Shown: positions 52,975-62,081, counted from the stretch's first letter. The stretch: DNA of 64,000 nt from Dehalococcoidales bacterium (GCA_016926695.1 JAFGOB010000086.1:53105-117104); one strand, 5' to 3'. The notes: generated by a model not told the origin, from the sequence alone. Numbers and translations: made by a program.

Positions 52975-53364
52975 ATGGAACAGGCAAATGGCGTTTATAT
53001 CATGCGGGTCGCATCGATGCTAACCGGTATGCATCCTCAAACATTGCGGAAATATGAACGTGCCGGGCTACTTGAGCCGTCAAGGTCAAAACGGCTTAGA
53101 ATGTATTCCGAGGTGGATATAGCGCGCTTGAAAACAATCAAGCACCTGGTCGACGAACTGGGATTGAATCTGGCCGGAGTACGCTTAGCCCTCGATATGC
53201 AGGACAAGATGTATAAGATCAGGGCGCAGATGGCTTTAGCTGAAATGAATGAGAACAAAAAGAAAAAGCTGGTTAAAGCATTAGAAGAAAGTCTTATTGC
53301 TTTGGGTGAAACTCCGGAGGATATCAACGCGGAACGCGGTTCCGGTGGTACAAACAGCAAATAG
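52975..53364 (+). CDS. MerR-family transcriptional regulator, HspR-like
   Basis: About 129 residues. The winged-helix DNA-binding domain matches HspR: VYIMRVASMLTGMHPQTLRK, YERAGLLEPSRSKRLRMYS and DIARLKTIKHLVDELGLNLAGVRLAL. A Lys/Glu-rich coiled-coil helix and a short charged tail follow. HspR represses dnaK/clpB-type heat-shock operons in actinobacteria; no chaperone gene is next to it here, so its targets lie elsewhere. It is preceded by a near-perfect promoter and followed 24 bp later by a zinc-ribbon gene, probably in the same transcript. ATG is used with GGTGGAG upstream; a GTG two codons earlier is in frame. Confidence 0.85.
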   Translation: MEQANGVYIMRVASMLTGMHPQTLRKYERAGLLEPSRSKRLRMYSEVDIARLKTIKHLVDELGLNLAGVRLALDMQDKMYKIRAQMALAEMNENKKKKLVKALEESLIALGETPEDINAERGSGGTNSK

Positions 53365-53388
53365 GGTCTTGGAGGAGGAGGTGTCAGC

Positions 53389-53559
53389 GTGTGGAATTTG
53401 AAAAAATGTCCACGCTGCAGGGGTGACATTTTCATTGACGAAGATAGTAATCGTCATTATGAAAAGTGTCTGCAGTGCGGCTACGAACATGAGGTTTCAC
53501 TGGCAGACATCAGGCAGAGGACTTTCAGAGTAAAGAAAGAAAAGTCCGTCATTACCTGA
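53389..53559 (+). CDS. Small zinc-ribbon protein (56 residues)
   Basis: GTG start with a very strong GGAGGAGGAGG site 8-9 bases upstream. The product has two CxxC knuckles, CPRC near 7-10 and CLQC near 27-30, 16 residues apart, the spacing of a single zinc ribbon. The C-terminal half is a charged helix (LADIRQRTFRVKKEKS). Likely a nucleic-acid or protein-binding accessory factor. It lies 24 bp after the HspR-like gene and ends before a strong terminator, so the two form a two-gene unit. Function unknown. Confidence 0.75.
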   Translation: MWNLKKCPRCRGDIFIDEDSNRHYEKCLQCGYEHEVSLADIRQRTFRVKKEKSVIT

Positions 53560-53608
53560 AATCAATTTTAATTTTAAAGACACCATTTATTTTCCGGGTA
53601 AACAACAG

Positions 53609-53645
53609 GTTGCGGCAGTCGTAGAAATAGACTGCCGCAACTTTT
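53609..53645 (+). terminator. Intrinsic terminator after the hspR-like/zinc-ribbon unit
   Basis: GTTGCGGCAGTC and GACTGCCGCAAC form a perfect 12-bp stem with a nine-base loop, followed by TTTT. The 310 bp beyond it, up to the glycosyltransferase, has no ORF; it includes one weak inverted repeat (CTGTCA/TGACAG near 53745-53765). Confidence 0.85.
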
Positions 53646-53958
53646 GTGTGGACCGCGTTTTCAGTAAGCGGCGACTTGCGTTCTTCCAGAACGAAATCCG
53701 CTTTGAATAAATAGAACTATAGTAATATGATTATCTAGGCACTGTCACCTGAGTTTGAGATGACAGTTTGCCACTTTATGCCCGGTGGGATAATACTGGT
53801 AACTGAAACTTTCAACAATGGTTTTAAACATGAGCGGGCCTTTCTAACGGGAAAGGGATATCGGAATACAACATACCCGGCTGAAAACCCGATAGTTAAA
53901 ATTTGAGAGTGGTTATTTTCCGGCTGCAATTATTATAATATCCTGGGAGTTTGATCCT

Positions 53959-54903
53959 GTGTTAAGCGTGGTGATTCCTGCATTCAATGAGGAAAAATTT
54001 ATCAGAAGAAGCCTGAAGTCCTTGAAAAAACAGGATTTTAAAGGTGAGTATGAAATTATCGTAGTTGACAATGGCAGCCGTGATCATACCGCTCAGATAG
54101 CCCGCAGTGCAGGTGTGAAAGTTGTTACCTGCCCGTATAAGGGTGTGTCTTACGCCCGGCAATGCGGCACAGATGCAGCGCGGGGAGATGTTATTGTTCA
54201 GGCGGATGCCGATACCGTTTATCCCGTCTGGTGGTTGACCGAAATTGATGAGAGGTTAAAACAACGCCCCGGTGTTGTGGCTGTGGCGGGAACTTTCATT
54301 TACAGGAATCCTCCCTGGTGGGCTAATATCGAATATTTCCTCAGGGTATTCTTCGGTAAATTGTCTTCTTTTATCTTCGGCTATCCGCTGGTTATATCGG
54401 GAGCCAATTTTGCTTTTTATAAAAAGACTCTTCTTCAGGTAGGTGGGTATGAGCATAACTGCTATTCATCCGACCAGATCAATATCGCCACCCGTTTAAG
54501 CAGCCGTGGAAAGGTCACTTTCACGGGCAGGCTGTATTGTTCAACTTCGGAACGATCGGTGAATAAACCAGCTTTTTCCGTATTCGTCGACTTTCTGCGC
54601 AACCTGTTTTATTTTGCCCGGTATGTTCTTGATTCGCCTTTGCCGGTTAATAGAAAGGCTGTAAGCGAAGCCTCTTCGTTTTCCACCGGAATTTACCTGA
54701 AGCTGGCTATACCCGTGCTAGCTATAGGACTTCTTTGTTCCGCTTACCTGGTAAATACTCCTCCCAATAGTACACCCGTAGCAGACCAGACACCCGGTAT
54801 TGAGATGCGGTCCGATATTATTGAGCAGTTCAGGGATGGAATACTTAATTCCTTTACAATCCCTGATTGGCAGGGTATATCCATCAACAAATGGATGAAG
54901 TAA
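53959..54903 (+). CDS. Family 2 glycosyltransferase
   Basis: Membrane-associated GT-A enzyme of 314 residues. LSVVIPAFNEEKFIRRSL at the N-terminus binds the nucleotide; EIIVVDNGSRDHTAQIA, VIVQADADTVYP (the DxD metal site, near 79-81) and SGANFAFYKK near 154 follow. The C-terminal third has one hydrophobic helix near 240-260 and then a hydrophilic tail. Such enzymes transfer sugars to lipids or polysaccharide; the acceptor is unknown. Start is GTG. Its TAA overlaps the start of the DedA-like gene (TAATG), so translation is coupled. Confidence 0.88.
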   Translation: MLSVVIPAFNEEKFIRRSLKSLKKQDFKGEYEIIVVDNGSRDHTAQIARSAGVKVVTCPYKGVSYARQCGTDAARGDVIVQADADTVYPVWWLTEIDERLKQRPGVVAVAGTFIYRNPPWWANIEYFLRVFFGKLSSFIFGYPLVISGANFAFYKKTLLQVGGYEHNCYSSDQINIATRLSSRGKVTFTGRLYCSTSERSVNKPAFSVFVDFLRNLFYFARYVLDSPLPVNRKAVSEASSFSTGIYLKLAIPVLAIGLLCSAYLVNTPPNSTPVADQTPGIEMRSDIIEQFRDGILNSFTIPDWQGISINKWMK

Positions 54904-55562
54904 TGAGTCTGGCAGAACTTGTTTCACAGGCACTGGAGATAACCAGCAATTTCAACCCCGGTATCGCTGTTATTCTCTTCCTGATGTGCTCAATCGGCGA
55001 AATAGGGTTTGCTTTGCCATATATACTGGAGACGGTATGGCTTCTGGCAGGCTACAATCTGGCTTCCGGTAGTTTATCTTTCACCGATTTGCTATTTATC
55101 TGGCTGGTAGCCCAGGCCGGGAGGCAGACCGGTTCGCTGGTTCTCTATTTTTCAGCCTTGCTGGGCTTTGGCCCCCTGAAAAAATTTTATAAAAAGCATA
55201 TCGAGTCCAGATTGCCCAGACGGCAGATCGTTCCTCCCGCTGTCGCCTGGAGCGTAACCCATCCCTCGGCTTTTTCGGTAGCCATAGGCCGTCTGATCGG
55301 ACTGCGGGTCCCTATGGCTATAACCATGGGCGCCAACCGCAGGCTTTTGCATCTTTCCCTGGGTGTTTTGCTTTCCAGCGTGATCTGGGATGGAATTTAC
55401 CTGATTGTCGGGCGTACTGTCGGATCTGCTATTGTCCCGAAACCGCAGTACATGTTTCTATATTCGCTCGGCGGTCTGACCGGCCTGTATCTCTTTATCC
55501 TGAGTGTCCGCCTGCTTTGGCGGAGACGTCTGTCGAAAAAAAGCTCGTTTAGCATCAGGTAG
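54903..55562 (+). CDS. DedA/VTT-like membrane protein
   Basis: About 219 residues, four to five hydrophobic segments. The segment GRLIGLRVPMAITMGANRRL and LLSSVIWDGIYLIVGRTVGS (about 135-180) has the layout of the DedA/SNARE-associated domain, whose members move lipids such as undecaprenyl phosphate across the membrane. The usual FxRxxPGxR motif is degenerate here. The IGEIGFALPYILETVWLLAGY region near the N-terminus matches the re-entrant first helix. Coupled to the upstream glycosyltransferase, so a role in lipid-linked sugar traffic is plausible. Confidence 0.65.
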   Translation: MSLAELVSQALEITSNFNPGIAVILFLMCSIGEIGFALPYILETVWLLAGYNLASGSLSFTDLLFIWLVAQAGRQTGSLVLYFSALLGFGPLKKFYKKHIESRLPRRQIVPPAVAWSVTHPSAFSVAIGRLIGLRVPMAITMGANRRLLHLSLGVLLSSVIWDGIYLIVGRTVGSAIVPKPQYMFLYSLGGLTGLYLFILSVRLLWRRRLSKKSSFSIR

Positions 55563-55763
55563 TCAGACCGGTTTTTCATTTCACAGCGGGCCTCTGTTAA
55601 ATATATAATTATAAATGATGAGTGACTGGCCCGCGGCTTTTGGCCGTGGTACCGGCGATATATACTATTCCGGGGTTTTCTCTAAGAAGGGGGGATTGTC
55701 GGAGATGGTGTACGTATACTCAGGCTCATATCACGGGAGAAAAATCCGGGAGGGAAACATCAC

Positions 55764-56327
55764 ATGGTATTGATAATTGGTATTACCGGCGCTACCGGCG
55801 TGATATATGGAATCAGGTTGCTGGAGGTCCTCTCAGCCTTTCAGGACATAGAGACCCATCTGGTGATATCCCGGCCGGGAGAAATAACCATTGGATTCGA
55901 AACGTCTTATAGTGTGGAAGACGTTAAAAAAATGGCTTCCTTCAGCTATGACATCGATGATATTTGCGCTCCTTTATCCAGCGGCTCTTTTAAACGTGAC
56001 GGCATGATCATTGCTCCCTGTACGATGAAAACCCTTTCCGCCCTGGCCAATTCTTATTGTGATAATCTGCTTACCCGGGCCGGAGATGTAACTTTGAAAG
56101 AGCGCAGGAAGCTGGTGCTGATGCCAAGGGAAACACCACTGCATATCGGACATCTGAAGAACATGGAAAGACTGACTGAAATGTCCGCCATAATAATGCC
56201 GCCTATGCCGGCTTTCTATCATAAACCCGCCAGTATCCTTGATATCGTGGACCAGATGGTGGGGAAAATACTGGATATATTCGATATCGAGCACGGTCTT
56301 TTTCGCCGGTGGTCCGGCCTGCCGTAG
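55764..56327 (+). CDS. ubiX: UbiX-like flavin prenyltransferase
   Basis: Flavoprotein of 187 residues that makes prenylated FMN, the cofactor of UbiD decarboxylases. The N-terminus IIGITGATGVIYGIRLLEVL is the UbiX/Pad1 FMN loop. LSSGSFKRDGMIIAPCTMKTLSALANSY near 73-100 (CTMKTL is the hallmark) and LVLMPRETPLHIGHLKNM near 118-135 follow. Ribosome site GGGAGGGA lies nine bases from ATG. No UbiD gene is in the window. Confidence 0.92.
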   Translation: MVLIIGITGATGVIYGIRLLEVLSAFQDIETHLVISRPGEITIGFETSYSVEDVKKMASFSYDIDDICAPLSSGSFKRDGMIIAPCTMKTLSALANSYCDNLLTRAGDVTLKERRKLVLMPRETPLHIGHLKNMERLTEMSAIIMPPMPAFYHKPASILDIVDQMVGKILDIFDIEHGLFRRWSGLP

Positions 56328-56511
56328 ACAGGCTTTTGTCCTGAATAGCCCGGAGAAATTACCTCGCGGATAAACGGATCACTAATTTGAGGCCGTGCAT
56401 CCGGTATGCTCCGGTCCGGTTGGTTTCAAACATCAGTTCAGCCTAAAAAACAAAATGACTGTGTCCTGTCGGGTTTGAATATATTACAATATAAATATAA
56501 ACATATTGCCG

Positions 56512-56623
56512 TATAATAATCCGTGAATTACATCAGTAAATCTACCCCGGTTTAAAATCAATCCCGGATTATGCTGAGACGTCAGCCTGAACGGTCAACC
56601 TGAAATACTCCGGCTCAGGCCGG
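56512..56623 (+). promoter_or_regulatory. Candidate -10 box and 5' hairpin ahead of rubredoxin
   Basis: A TATAAT hexamer at 56512-56517 lacks a good -35. Just before the ribosome site (AAAAGGAG at 56624-56631) sits CCGGC-TCAG-GCCGG (56610-56623), a small stable hairpin that would stand directly upstream of the Shine-Dalgarno. The rest of the 56328-56640 gap shows no ORF. Confidence 0.35.
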
Positions 56624-56640
56624 AAAAGGAGTGTGATAGA

Positions 56641-56799
56641 ATGGCAAAATACAAGTGCACCGTCTGCGGTTGGACTTACGATCCTGAAGTGGGTGATCCG
56701 GATGGAGGCATCAAACCCGGTACTCCTTTCGAATCGATCCCCGATGACTGGGTTTGTCCTGTATGTGGGGCCGACAAGTCAATGTTTGAAAAAATTTGA
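56641..56799 (+). CDS. Rubredoxin
   Basis: Electron carrier of 52 residues with a single Fe(Cys)4 centre: CTVCG near 6-10 and CPVCG near 39-43. [25 protein letters not shown] between them is the standard rubredoxin fold (quoted residues lie in the loop region). Too short for many gene lists but complete, with AAAAGGAG upstream. It is followed after 32 bp by fprA, its expected electron acceptor. Confidence 0.95.
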   Translation: MAKYKCTVCGWTYDPEVGDPDGGIKPGTPFESIPDDWVCPVCGADKSMFEKI

Positions 56800-56831
56800 T
56801 ACCGAACAGATTTGAGGAGGAAGAGAGACCT

Positions 56832-58022
56832 ATGGAAACCAGAACTATTCGTCCGGGCATTTTCTCCGTAGGCGTCATGGATTGGGACAGGCGCTTGTTT
56901 GATTCGCTGATACCTCTTCCGGACGGTACGAGTTATAATTCTTATCTTGTCAAGGGCAGTGAAAAGACTGCCCTGTTGGATGCTGTCGATCCTCCCATGG
57001 AGGGGGGGCTGCTCCGTCACCTTCAGGAGCTTGACGTCCAGAATATCGACTACATAGTAGCCCATCACGGAGAACAGGACCATTCGGGTGGTATACCTGC
57101 TGTCCTGGCGCAATATCCGATGGCTAAAGTAGTTGCCAACCCGCGCTGCAAGGGCATGCTGGTGGACCTGCTGCATATCCCGGAAAGCCAGTTCATCGAG
57201 GTAAAAGATGGAGAAACGATCTCCCTTGGCAACTACTCGTTGAAGTTTATCTATACACCCTGGGTCCACTGGCCGGAGACCATGGTGACATATTTGAAAG
57301 AGGAAAAAATCCTCTTTAGCTGTGACTTTTTCGGCTCTCATATCGCTGCCAGCGATCTGTATGTCACGGATGAAGGTCGCGTGCATGAAGCTGCCAAGAG
57401 ATATTTCGCGGAAATAATGATGCCCTTCCGTGTTAATATCCAGAAGGACCTGGAAAAACTACAGGGTCTTCCGCTTGATATTATAGCTCCCAGTCACGGT
57501 CCGATGTATAATAAGCCGGACTTTATCATGAGGCTTTATCATAGCTGGGTATACGACGAGCCGAAAAACATCGTGGTAATCGCCTTTACCTCCATGCACG
57601 GCAGCACCCAGCAAATGGTCGACCATCTTGTTGAAGAGCTGGCAGGCCGAGGGATAGAGGTCAAGCAGTTCAACATGCCGGTGACGGATATCGGCAAGCT
57701 GGCGATGGCGCTGGTGGAAGCTGCAACGATAATATTAGGTACTCCCACGGTGCTGGCCGGTCCTCATCCCAATGTGGCTACTGCTGCTTTCCTGGCGAAT
57801 GCTCTCAGACCCGGGCTGAAATATGCCGGAATTATCGGGTCATACCTGTGGGGCGGAAAGACGGTAGAAGTACTGAAAGGCCTGATACCCAATCTCAACG
57901 TCGAGCTGTTTGATCCTGTGATGGTCAAGGGACTGCCGCGTGAAGCCGACTTTGCCAGCCTGGATAAACTGGCGGATGCAATTGCCGAGAAACACAGGAC
58001 CTTACTTCTGCCTTCATCTTAG
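56832..58022 (+). CDS. fprA: A-type flavoprotein, rubredoxin:oxygen (NO) oxidoreductase
   Basis: Reduces O2 to water or NO to N2O with electrons from rubredoxin. The 396-residue protein has a metallo-beta-lactamase-like diiron domain and a C-terminal flavodoxin domain. Diiron ligands are visible as H79, E81 and D83 in HHGEQDHSG, His in YTPWVHWPETM near 147, Asp in FSCDFFGSH near 166, and His in PSHGPMYN near 227. The FMN-binding loop is FTSMHGSTQQMVDHL near 253. GGAGGAAGAG precedes the ATG. The TAG stop coincides with the first bases of a MITE-like element. Confidence 0.95.
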   Translation: METRTIRPGIFSVGVMDWDRRLFDSLIPLPDGTSYNSYLVKGSEKTALLDAVDPPMEGGLLRHLQELDVQNIDYIVAHHGEQDHSGGIPAVLAQYPMAKVVANPRCKGMLVDLLHIPESQFIEVKDGETISLGNYSLKFIYTPWVHWPETMVTYLKEEKILFSCDFFGSHIAASDLYVTDEGRVHEAAKRYFAEIMMPFRVNIQKDLEKLQGLPLDIIAPSHGPMYNKPDFIMRLYHSWVYDEPKNIVVIAFTSMHGSTQQMVDHLVEELAGRGIEVKQFNMPVTDIGKLAMALVEAATIILGTPTVLAGPHPNVATAAFLANALRPGLKYAGIIGSYLWGGKTVEVLKGLIPNLNVELFDPVMVKGLPREADFASLDKLADAIAEKHRTLLLPSS

Positions 58023-58107
58023 TGTAGTGCTTTATAAACAGCTTTATAGCAGTCTAAAGCTAAAAGCGTGTTGAACAATGTACACTTAATTGACTGGCAC
58101 TACACCA
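58020..58107. mobile_element. MITE-like terminal-inverted-repeat element, copy 3 (divergent)
   Basis: An 84-bp body from 58022 to 58105 with perfect 9-bp ends GTGTAGTGC/GCACTACAC. The ends match those of copies 1 and 2 (GTGTAG), but the interior differs. TA flanks the left end; the right flank reads CA, perhaps a decayed TA. The left TA plus the first G is the fprA stop codon. No coding capacity. Confidence 0.65.
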
Positions 58108-58172
58108 GCATATAACCTGATTCAGCCTCCGGGGCGTCCCATTGAGGCGTAATGAGGAAGGGGGATTATGAG

Positions 58173-59894
58173 ATGCTTGATCTGAATATCATGATCGGTG
58201 GCGAAGCGGGACAGGGCATACAGACTATCGGCTTTGTAGTGGGAAAGACCTTTTCCCGCGGTAATCTGCATGTTTTTTCCGACCAGGACTATGAGTCCAG
58301 GGTGCGTGGAGGCCACAATTTTTACAGGGTGAGAGTGAAAGACCGCATAAACAGATCGCAGACTGAGCGGCTTGATATGCTGGTAGCGTTAGACAGGGAG
58401 ACAGTAGAACGTCACCTGAGCCTGCTCAAAGATGACGGAATGGTCGTCGCGGACAGCCGGGTTATTGGCGACGGTTTTAAGGATTTACCTCTCCTGGATA
58501 TTCCCCTGGAGCAACTGGCGATGGAGGCTGCTTCTGACAAAATTATGGGCAACGCTGTCGCCGCCGGGGCGGTAATGGGCCTGATAGGTTTTGATTTCGC
58601 ATTACTGGAGAATGTCTTGAGATGGCATTTCAAGAAAAGTACCGCTCAGGTCCAGGACGGCAATGTCCGTTCCGCCAGGGCTGGATATGATTATGCCGCT
58701 CAACGCATTCCCTCTTTTTTCACCCGGCGCTGCCGGGCCTCTGACGGCGGTCCCTGCCTTTTCCTGAATGCCAATGAGGCCATTGCCCTGGGCGCCATGG
58801 CTGCCGGCTGTAAATTCGTAGCGGCTTACCCCATGACCCCGGTCACGTCCATCATGGAGTATATTGCCGGTAAAGGCAGGTCGCACAGCATCGCTGTAGT
58901 CCAGCCGGAGGATGAGATCGCTGCTATTAATATGGTAATCGGGGCGGCTTATGCGGGTGCGCGGGCTATGACGGCTACTTCCGGAAGCGGGTTTGCCCTC
59001 ATGGTGGAAGGTCTGGGACTGGCTGGCATTGCTGAGATTCCGGCTGTCATCGTATTGGGTCAGCGTCCCGGACCGGCGGTGGGGCTGCCCACCCGCACGG
59101 AGCAGGGCGAGCTGCTGTTTGCCGTTCACGCGGGGACGGGTGAGTTTCCCCGGGTGATACTGGCGCCGGAAAACGCAGAAGAAGCCTTTTTTCTGACCGT
59201 TAAGGCCTTTAACCTGGCCGAAAAATTCCAGGTTCCGGTTATTATTCTGACCGATACTCACCTGGCCAACTCTTACGTCAGCGTGGAAAAGTTCGACCTT
59301 GATAAGGTAGTGATCGACCGCGGAGAACTTTTTTCAAACGAGGCTCCGCTTGCGGCGGACGGCTATAAACGTTATGCCCTCACGGAATCGGGCATATCTC
59401 CCCGTGCTTTTCCCCTTCATGGACGGGAGCTGGTGGTGAGTGATTCGGATGAACATGATGAGACCGGGCACCTGACGGAAAGCGCTGAATTCAGGACTCA
59501 GCAGGTTGCCAAACGGCTCAAAAAATACGCGGGAATGAAACCAGCCATGTCTTTTCCCGTATTTGATGAAGTTTCGGGGGCTGAATTGACCCTGATCGGG
59601 TGGGGCAGCACCGGCGGGGCCATACGGGAGGCAGCGGGACTTTTAAGAGAAAAGGGAACAGCCGCCAATATCCTGCACTTGAGCGAGATCTGGCCCTTCC
59701 CTGTGGAAAACGTGACAGCGGCCCTGCGAAAGACCGGCTATAACGTTGTTGTAGAAAATAATGCTTCCGGACAGATGGCTGATTTGATCGGGGCGGAGAC
59801 GGGTTTTCGTTCGCTGAAGCGTATCAACCGATGGGACGGCCGTCCTGTTTCCGCTCAATTTATCCTCGATGAGCTGAAAAAGGGGGTGGAGTAA
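58173..59894 (+). CDS. korA: 2-oxoacid:ferredoxin oxidoreductase, fused gamma-alpha subunit
   Basis: Oxidises a 2-oxoacid (2-oxoglutarate likeliest) to acyl-CoA and CO2, or fixes CO2 in reverse. The 573 residues join a gamma domain at the N-terminus (IMIGGEAGQGIQTIGFVVGK, with YESRVRGGHNFYRVRV) to an alpha domain from about 200 (FVAAYPMTPVTSIMEYIA, EDEIAAINMVIGAAYAGARA, TATSGSGFALMVEGLG). The C-terminal part has LTLIGWGSTGGAIREA. The subunit lacks ferredoxin-type cysteines, so electrons leave through KorB's cluster. The ATG follows AAGGGGG. The korB start follows after one base. Confidence 0.92.
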   Translation: MLDLNIMIGGEAGQGIQTIGFVVGKTFSRGNLHVFSDQDYESRVRGGHNFYRVRVKDRINRSQTERLDMLVALDRETVERHLSLLKDDGMVVADSRVIGDGFKDLPLLDIPLEQLAMEAASDKIMGNAVAAGAVMGLIGFDFALLENVLRWHFKKSTAQVQDGNVRSARAGYDYAAQRIPSFFTRRCRASDGGPCLFLNANEAIALGAMAAGCKFVAAYPMTPVTSIMEYIAGKGRSHSIAVVQPEDEIAAINMVIGAAYAGARAMTATSGSGFALMVEGLGLAGIAEIPAVIVLGQRPGPAVGLPTRTEQGELLFAVHAGTGEFPRVILAPENAEEAFFLTVKAFNLAEKFQVPVIILTDTHLANSYVSVEKFDLDKVVIDRGELFSNEAPLAADGYKRYALTESGISPRAFPLHGRELVVSDSDEHDETGHLTESAEFRTQQVAKRLKKYAGMKPAMSFPVFDEVSGAELTLIGWGSTGGAIREAAGLLREKGTAANILHLSEIWPFPVENVTAALRKTGYNVVVENNASGQMADLIGAETGFRSLKRINRWDGRPVSAQFILDELKKGVE

Positions 59895-59895
59895 G

Positions 59896-60777
59896 ATGGC
59901 AAGAGAGCAGGCATCCGCACCATTAACCGTACAGGACTACCTTTCCCCGGTTGAGAACCAGTGGTGCCCCGGATGCGGGAACTTCGGTATTCTCAGCGCG
60001 GTTAAAAAAGCCCTGGTGGAGCTCCAGTTAGAGCCTCACAGGCTTCTCTTCGTATCCGGTATCGGCCAGGCGGGGAAATTCCCGCATTACCTGAAATGTA
60101 ACCTGCTTAATGAGCTGCACGGACGGACCCTGCCCGCAGCGGCAGCGGCCCACATCGTGAATCCTGCCTTAACGGTCATTGCCGAAGGCGGAGACGGTGA
60201 CGGTTACGGCGAGGGTGGAAATCACTTCATCGCCGCCATGGTGCGTAACGTCGATCTTACCTACCTGGTACACAACAACCAGGTATACGGCCTGACCAAG
60301 GGACAGGCTTCGCCCACCAGCGACCGTGGATTTGTTACCAAAACCACGCCCTCCGGGGCAGGAGAGCCGCTCAATCCCCTGGCCCTGGCTATCGCCTCCA
60401 ATGCCAGCTTCGTCGCCCGCGGTTTTGCCGGGGATCCCGATCGTCTCAGCCGGATGATCGTTATGGCTTTGCAGCACCGCGGATTTGCCCTGGTGGATAT
60501 ACTCCAACCCTGCGTCAGTTTCAACCATGTCAATACCTACGAGTTCTACAGCAGCCGCATATACAGGCTGGAGGATGAAAAAGGCTATGATCCGTCCGAC
60601 AGGGTGTCCGCTTTTAAAAAATCCATGGAATGGGGTGACAGGATACCGGTAGGGCTTTTTTATCGCTGTGAGAGACCGCTTTTTGAAGAGACCCTGAATC
60701 TGGCGGATAAGTCGCCCCTGGTGCAACAAAAGCTGGACCCGCAGTGTATAGCGCCTTTGCTGGAGGACTTCTGCTAG
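59896..60777 (+). CDS. korB: 2-oxoacid:ferredoxin oxidoreductase, beta subunit
   Basis: Thiamine-diphosphate and 4Fe-4S subunit, 293 residues. NQWCPGCGNFGILSAVKKAL near 16-35 holds two cluster Cys. SGIGQAGKFPHYL, EGGDGDGYGEGGNHFIAAM (the GDG-x-N thiamine motif, near 96-114) and VHNNQVYGLTKGQASPTS near 122-140 follow. A further Cys in ILQPCVSFNHVNTYEFY near 201 completes the cluster set. The GxxGxG and 'CVSFN' features suit the KorB rather than PorB type. Operon with korA. Confidence 0.94.
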   Translation: MAREQASAPLTVQDYLSPVENQWCPGCGNFGILSAVKKALVELQLEPHRLLFVSGIGQAGKFPHYLKCNLLNELHGRTLPAAAAAHIVNPALTVIAEGGDGDGYGEGGNHFIAAMVRNVDLTYLVHNNQVYGLTKGQASPTSDRGFVTKTTPSGAGEPLNPLALAIASNASFVARGFAGDPDRLSRMIVMALQHRGFALVDILQPCVSFNHVNTYEFYSSRIYRLEDEKGYDPSDRVSAFKKSMEWGDRIPVGLFYRCERPLFEETLNLADKSPLVQQKLDPQCIAPLLEDFC

Positions 60778-60860
60778 GTGTCTGCGACTGCCTGGTAACA
60801 GAGGTGAAGGCGGATGAAAGGCGTATTTAAAAATAACACTCATATTCTTTGGAGGAAAAA

Positions 60861-62081
60861 ATGTCGGTTTCAAATAGAGAGCAGGCCGGGAGCGGCTTTA
60901 ACAAGAAAACGGTAAAAGATATCGATGTCGGGAACAAAAGGGTCCTGGTCAGGGTGGACTACAATGTGCCGGTGGACAAGAATAATGAGATCAGCGACGA
61001 CAGCCGCATCCGGGCCAGCCTTCCCACGATTCAATACCTGCTTGACCGGCAGGCCAGGGTTATTCTCTGTTCGCATTTCGGGCGGCCAAAGGGCAAGGTT
61101 GTGGAGACCATGCGCCTGGCACCGGAAGCAAAACGGCTTTCCGAACTGTTGGGCAAGCCGGTCTTCGCCCTGAAGGACTGCATCAGCCCGGAGGTGGAAG
61201 CGGCCGTCAATCAGATGAAAAGCGGCGATATCATTCTGCTGGAAAACCTGCGCTTTCATCCCGGAGAGGAAGCCAATGATCCCGCTTTTGCCGGCTCTCT
61301 GGCCCGTCTGGCGGATATATTTGTGGATGATGCCTTCGGTTCCAGTCATCGTGCTCATGCTTCGGTGACCGGTGTGGCCCAAAAAATACCGGCTGTGGCG
61401 GGATTCCTGATGGAAAAGGAGCTTATTAACCTGGGCAAGCTGCTCAGCAGCCCTGCTCATCCTTTTATTGCCGTCATGGGCGGAGCAAAAGTCAGCGATA
61501 AAATGGGTGTTATCCGCAATATCCTGGACAAAGTGGATGCCCTGCTTATCGGCGGCGGCATGGCAGCCAATTTCCTCAGGGCGCGCGGCCTGGCGGTAGG
61601 GGCTTCGGCTGTAGAGGAAGACAGGCTGGACTACGTAAGGGAAATGCTTGCCCTGGCAGATACCAGGAATGTACGGATCGTATTGCCGTCGGACGTCATA
61701 ATTGCCGAAAAACTGGAAGCCGGCGCGCCGGTTAAAGCCGTCCGGGTGGAAGAGATACCCACGGGCTGGATTATTGCTGATATCGGACCGCAGGCGGCGG
61801 CGGCCTTTGCCGGGGAGATAAAGAAAAGCCGGACGATTTTCTGGAATGGTCCTATGGGTGTATTTGAGATCGAGACCATGGCCGCGGGTACCCGCGGCGT
61901 GGCTGAGGCTATGGCGGAGAATAGTGGTACAACGGTAGTAGGCGGGGGTTCGACCGCCGAGTCCGTTGAAGATATGGGACTGGCCGCTAAAATGACCCAT
62001 GTTTCTACCGGAGGAGGGGCATCGCTTGAATTTTTGGAAGGGCTGGAGCTTCCTGGCGTAGCCGTCTTGCAGGATAAATAG
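60861..62081 (+). CDS. pgk: Phosphoglycerate kinase
   Basis: Glycolysis/gluconeogenesis: interconverts 1,3-bisphosphoglycerate and 3-phosphoglycerate. The 406 residues include a short N-terminal extension (about 14 residues) before DIDVGNKRVLVRVDYNVPVD. HFGRPKGKVV, LLENLRFHPGEE, DDAFGSSHRAHASV, GGAKVSDKMGVI, FWNGPMGVFE and VGGGSTAESVEDMG follow in order and are all intact. GGAGGAAAAA lies just upstream of ATG. The stop is immediately followed by the pyk start. Confidence 0.97.
   Translation: MSVSNREQAGSGFNKKTVKDIDVGNKRVLVRVDYNVPVDKNNEISDDSRIRASLPTIQYLLDRQARVILCSHFGRPKGKVVETMRLAPEAKRLSELLGKPVFALKDCISPEVEAAVNQMKSGDIILLENLRFHPGEEANDPAFAGSLARLADIFVDDAFGSSHRAHASVTGVAQKIPAVAGFLMEKELINLGKLLSSPAHPFIAVMGGAKVSDKMGVIRNILDKVDALLIGGGMAANFLRARGLAVGASAVEEDRLDYVREMLALADTRNVRIVLPSDVIIAEKLEAGAPVKAVRVEEIPTGWIIADIGPQAAAAFAGEIKKSRTIFWNGPMGVFEIETMAAGTRGVAEAMAENSGTTVVGGGSTAESVEDMGLAAKMTHVSTGGGASLEFLEGLELPGVAVLQDK

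Noticed and set aside
53745..53765. Inverted repeat CTGTCA/TGACAG as an operator
   Set aside because: Only six paired bases with imperfect flanks, 190 bp from the nearest start codon; not strong enough to list as a site.
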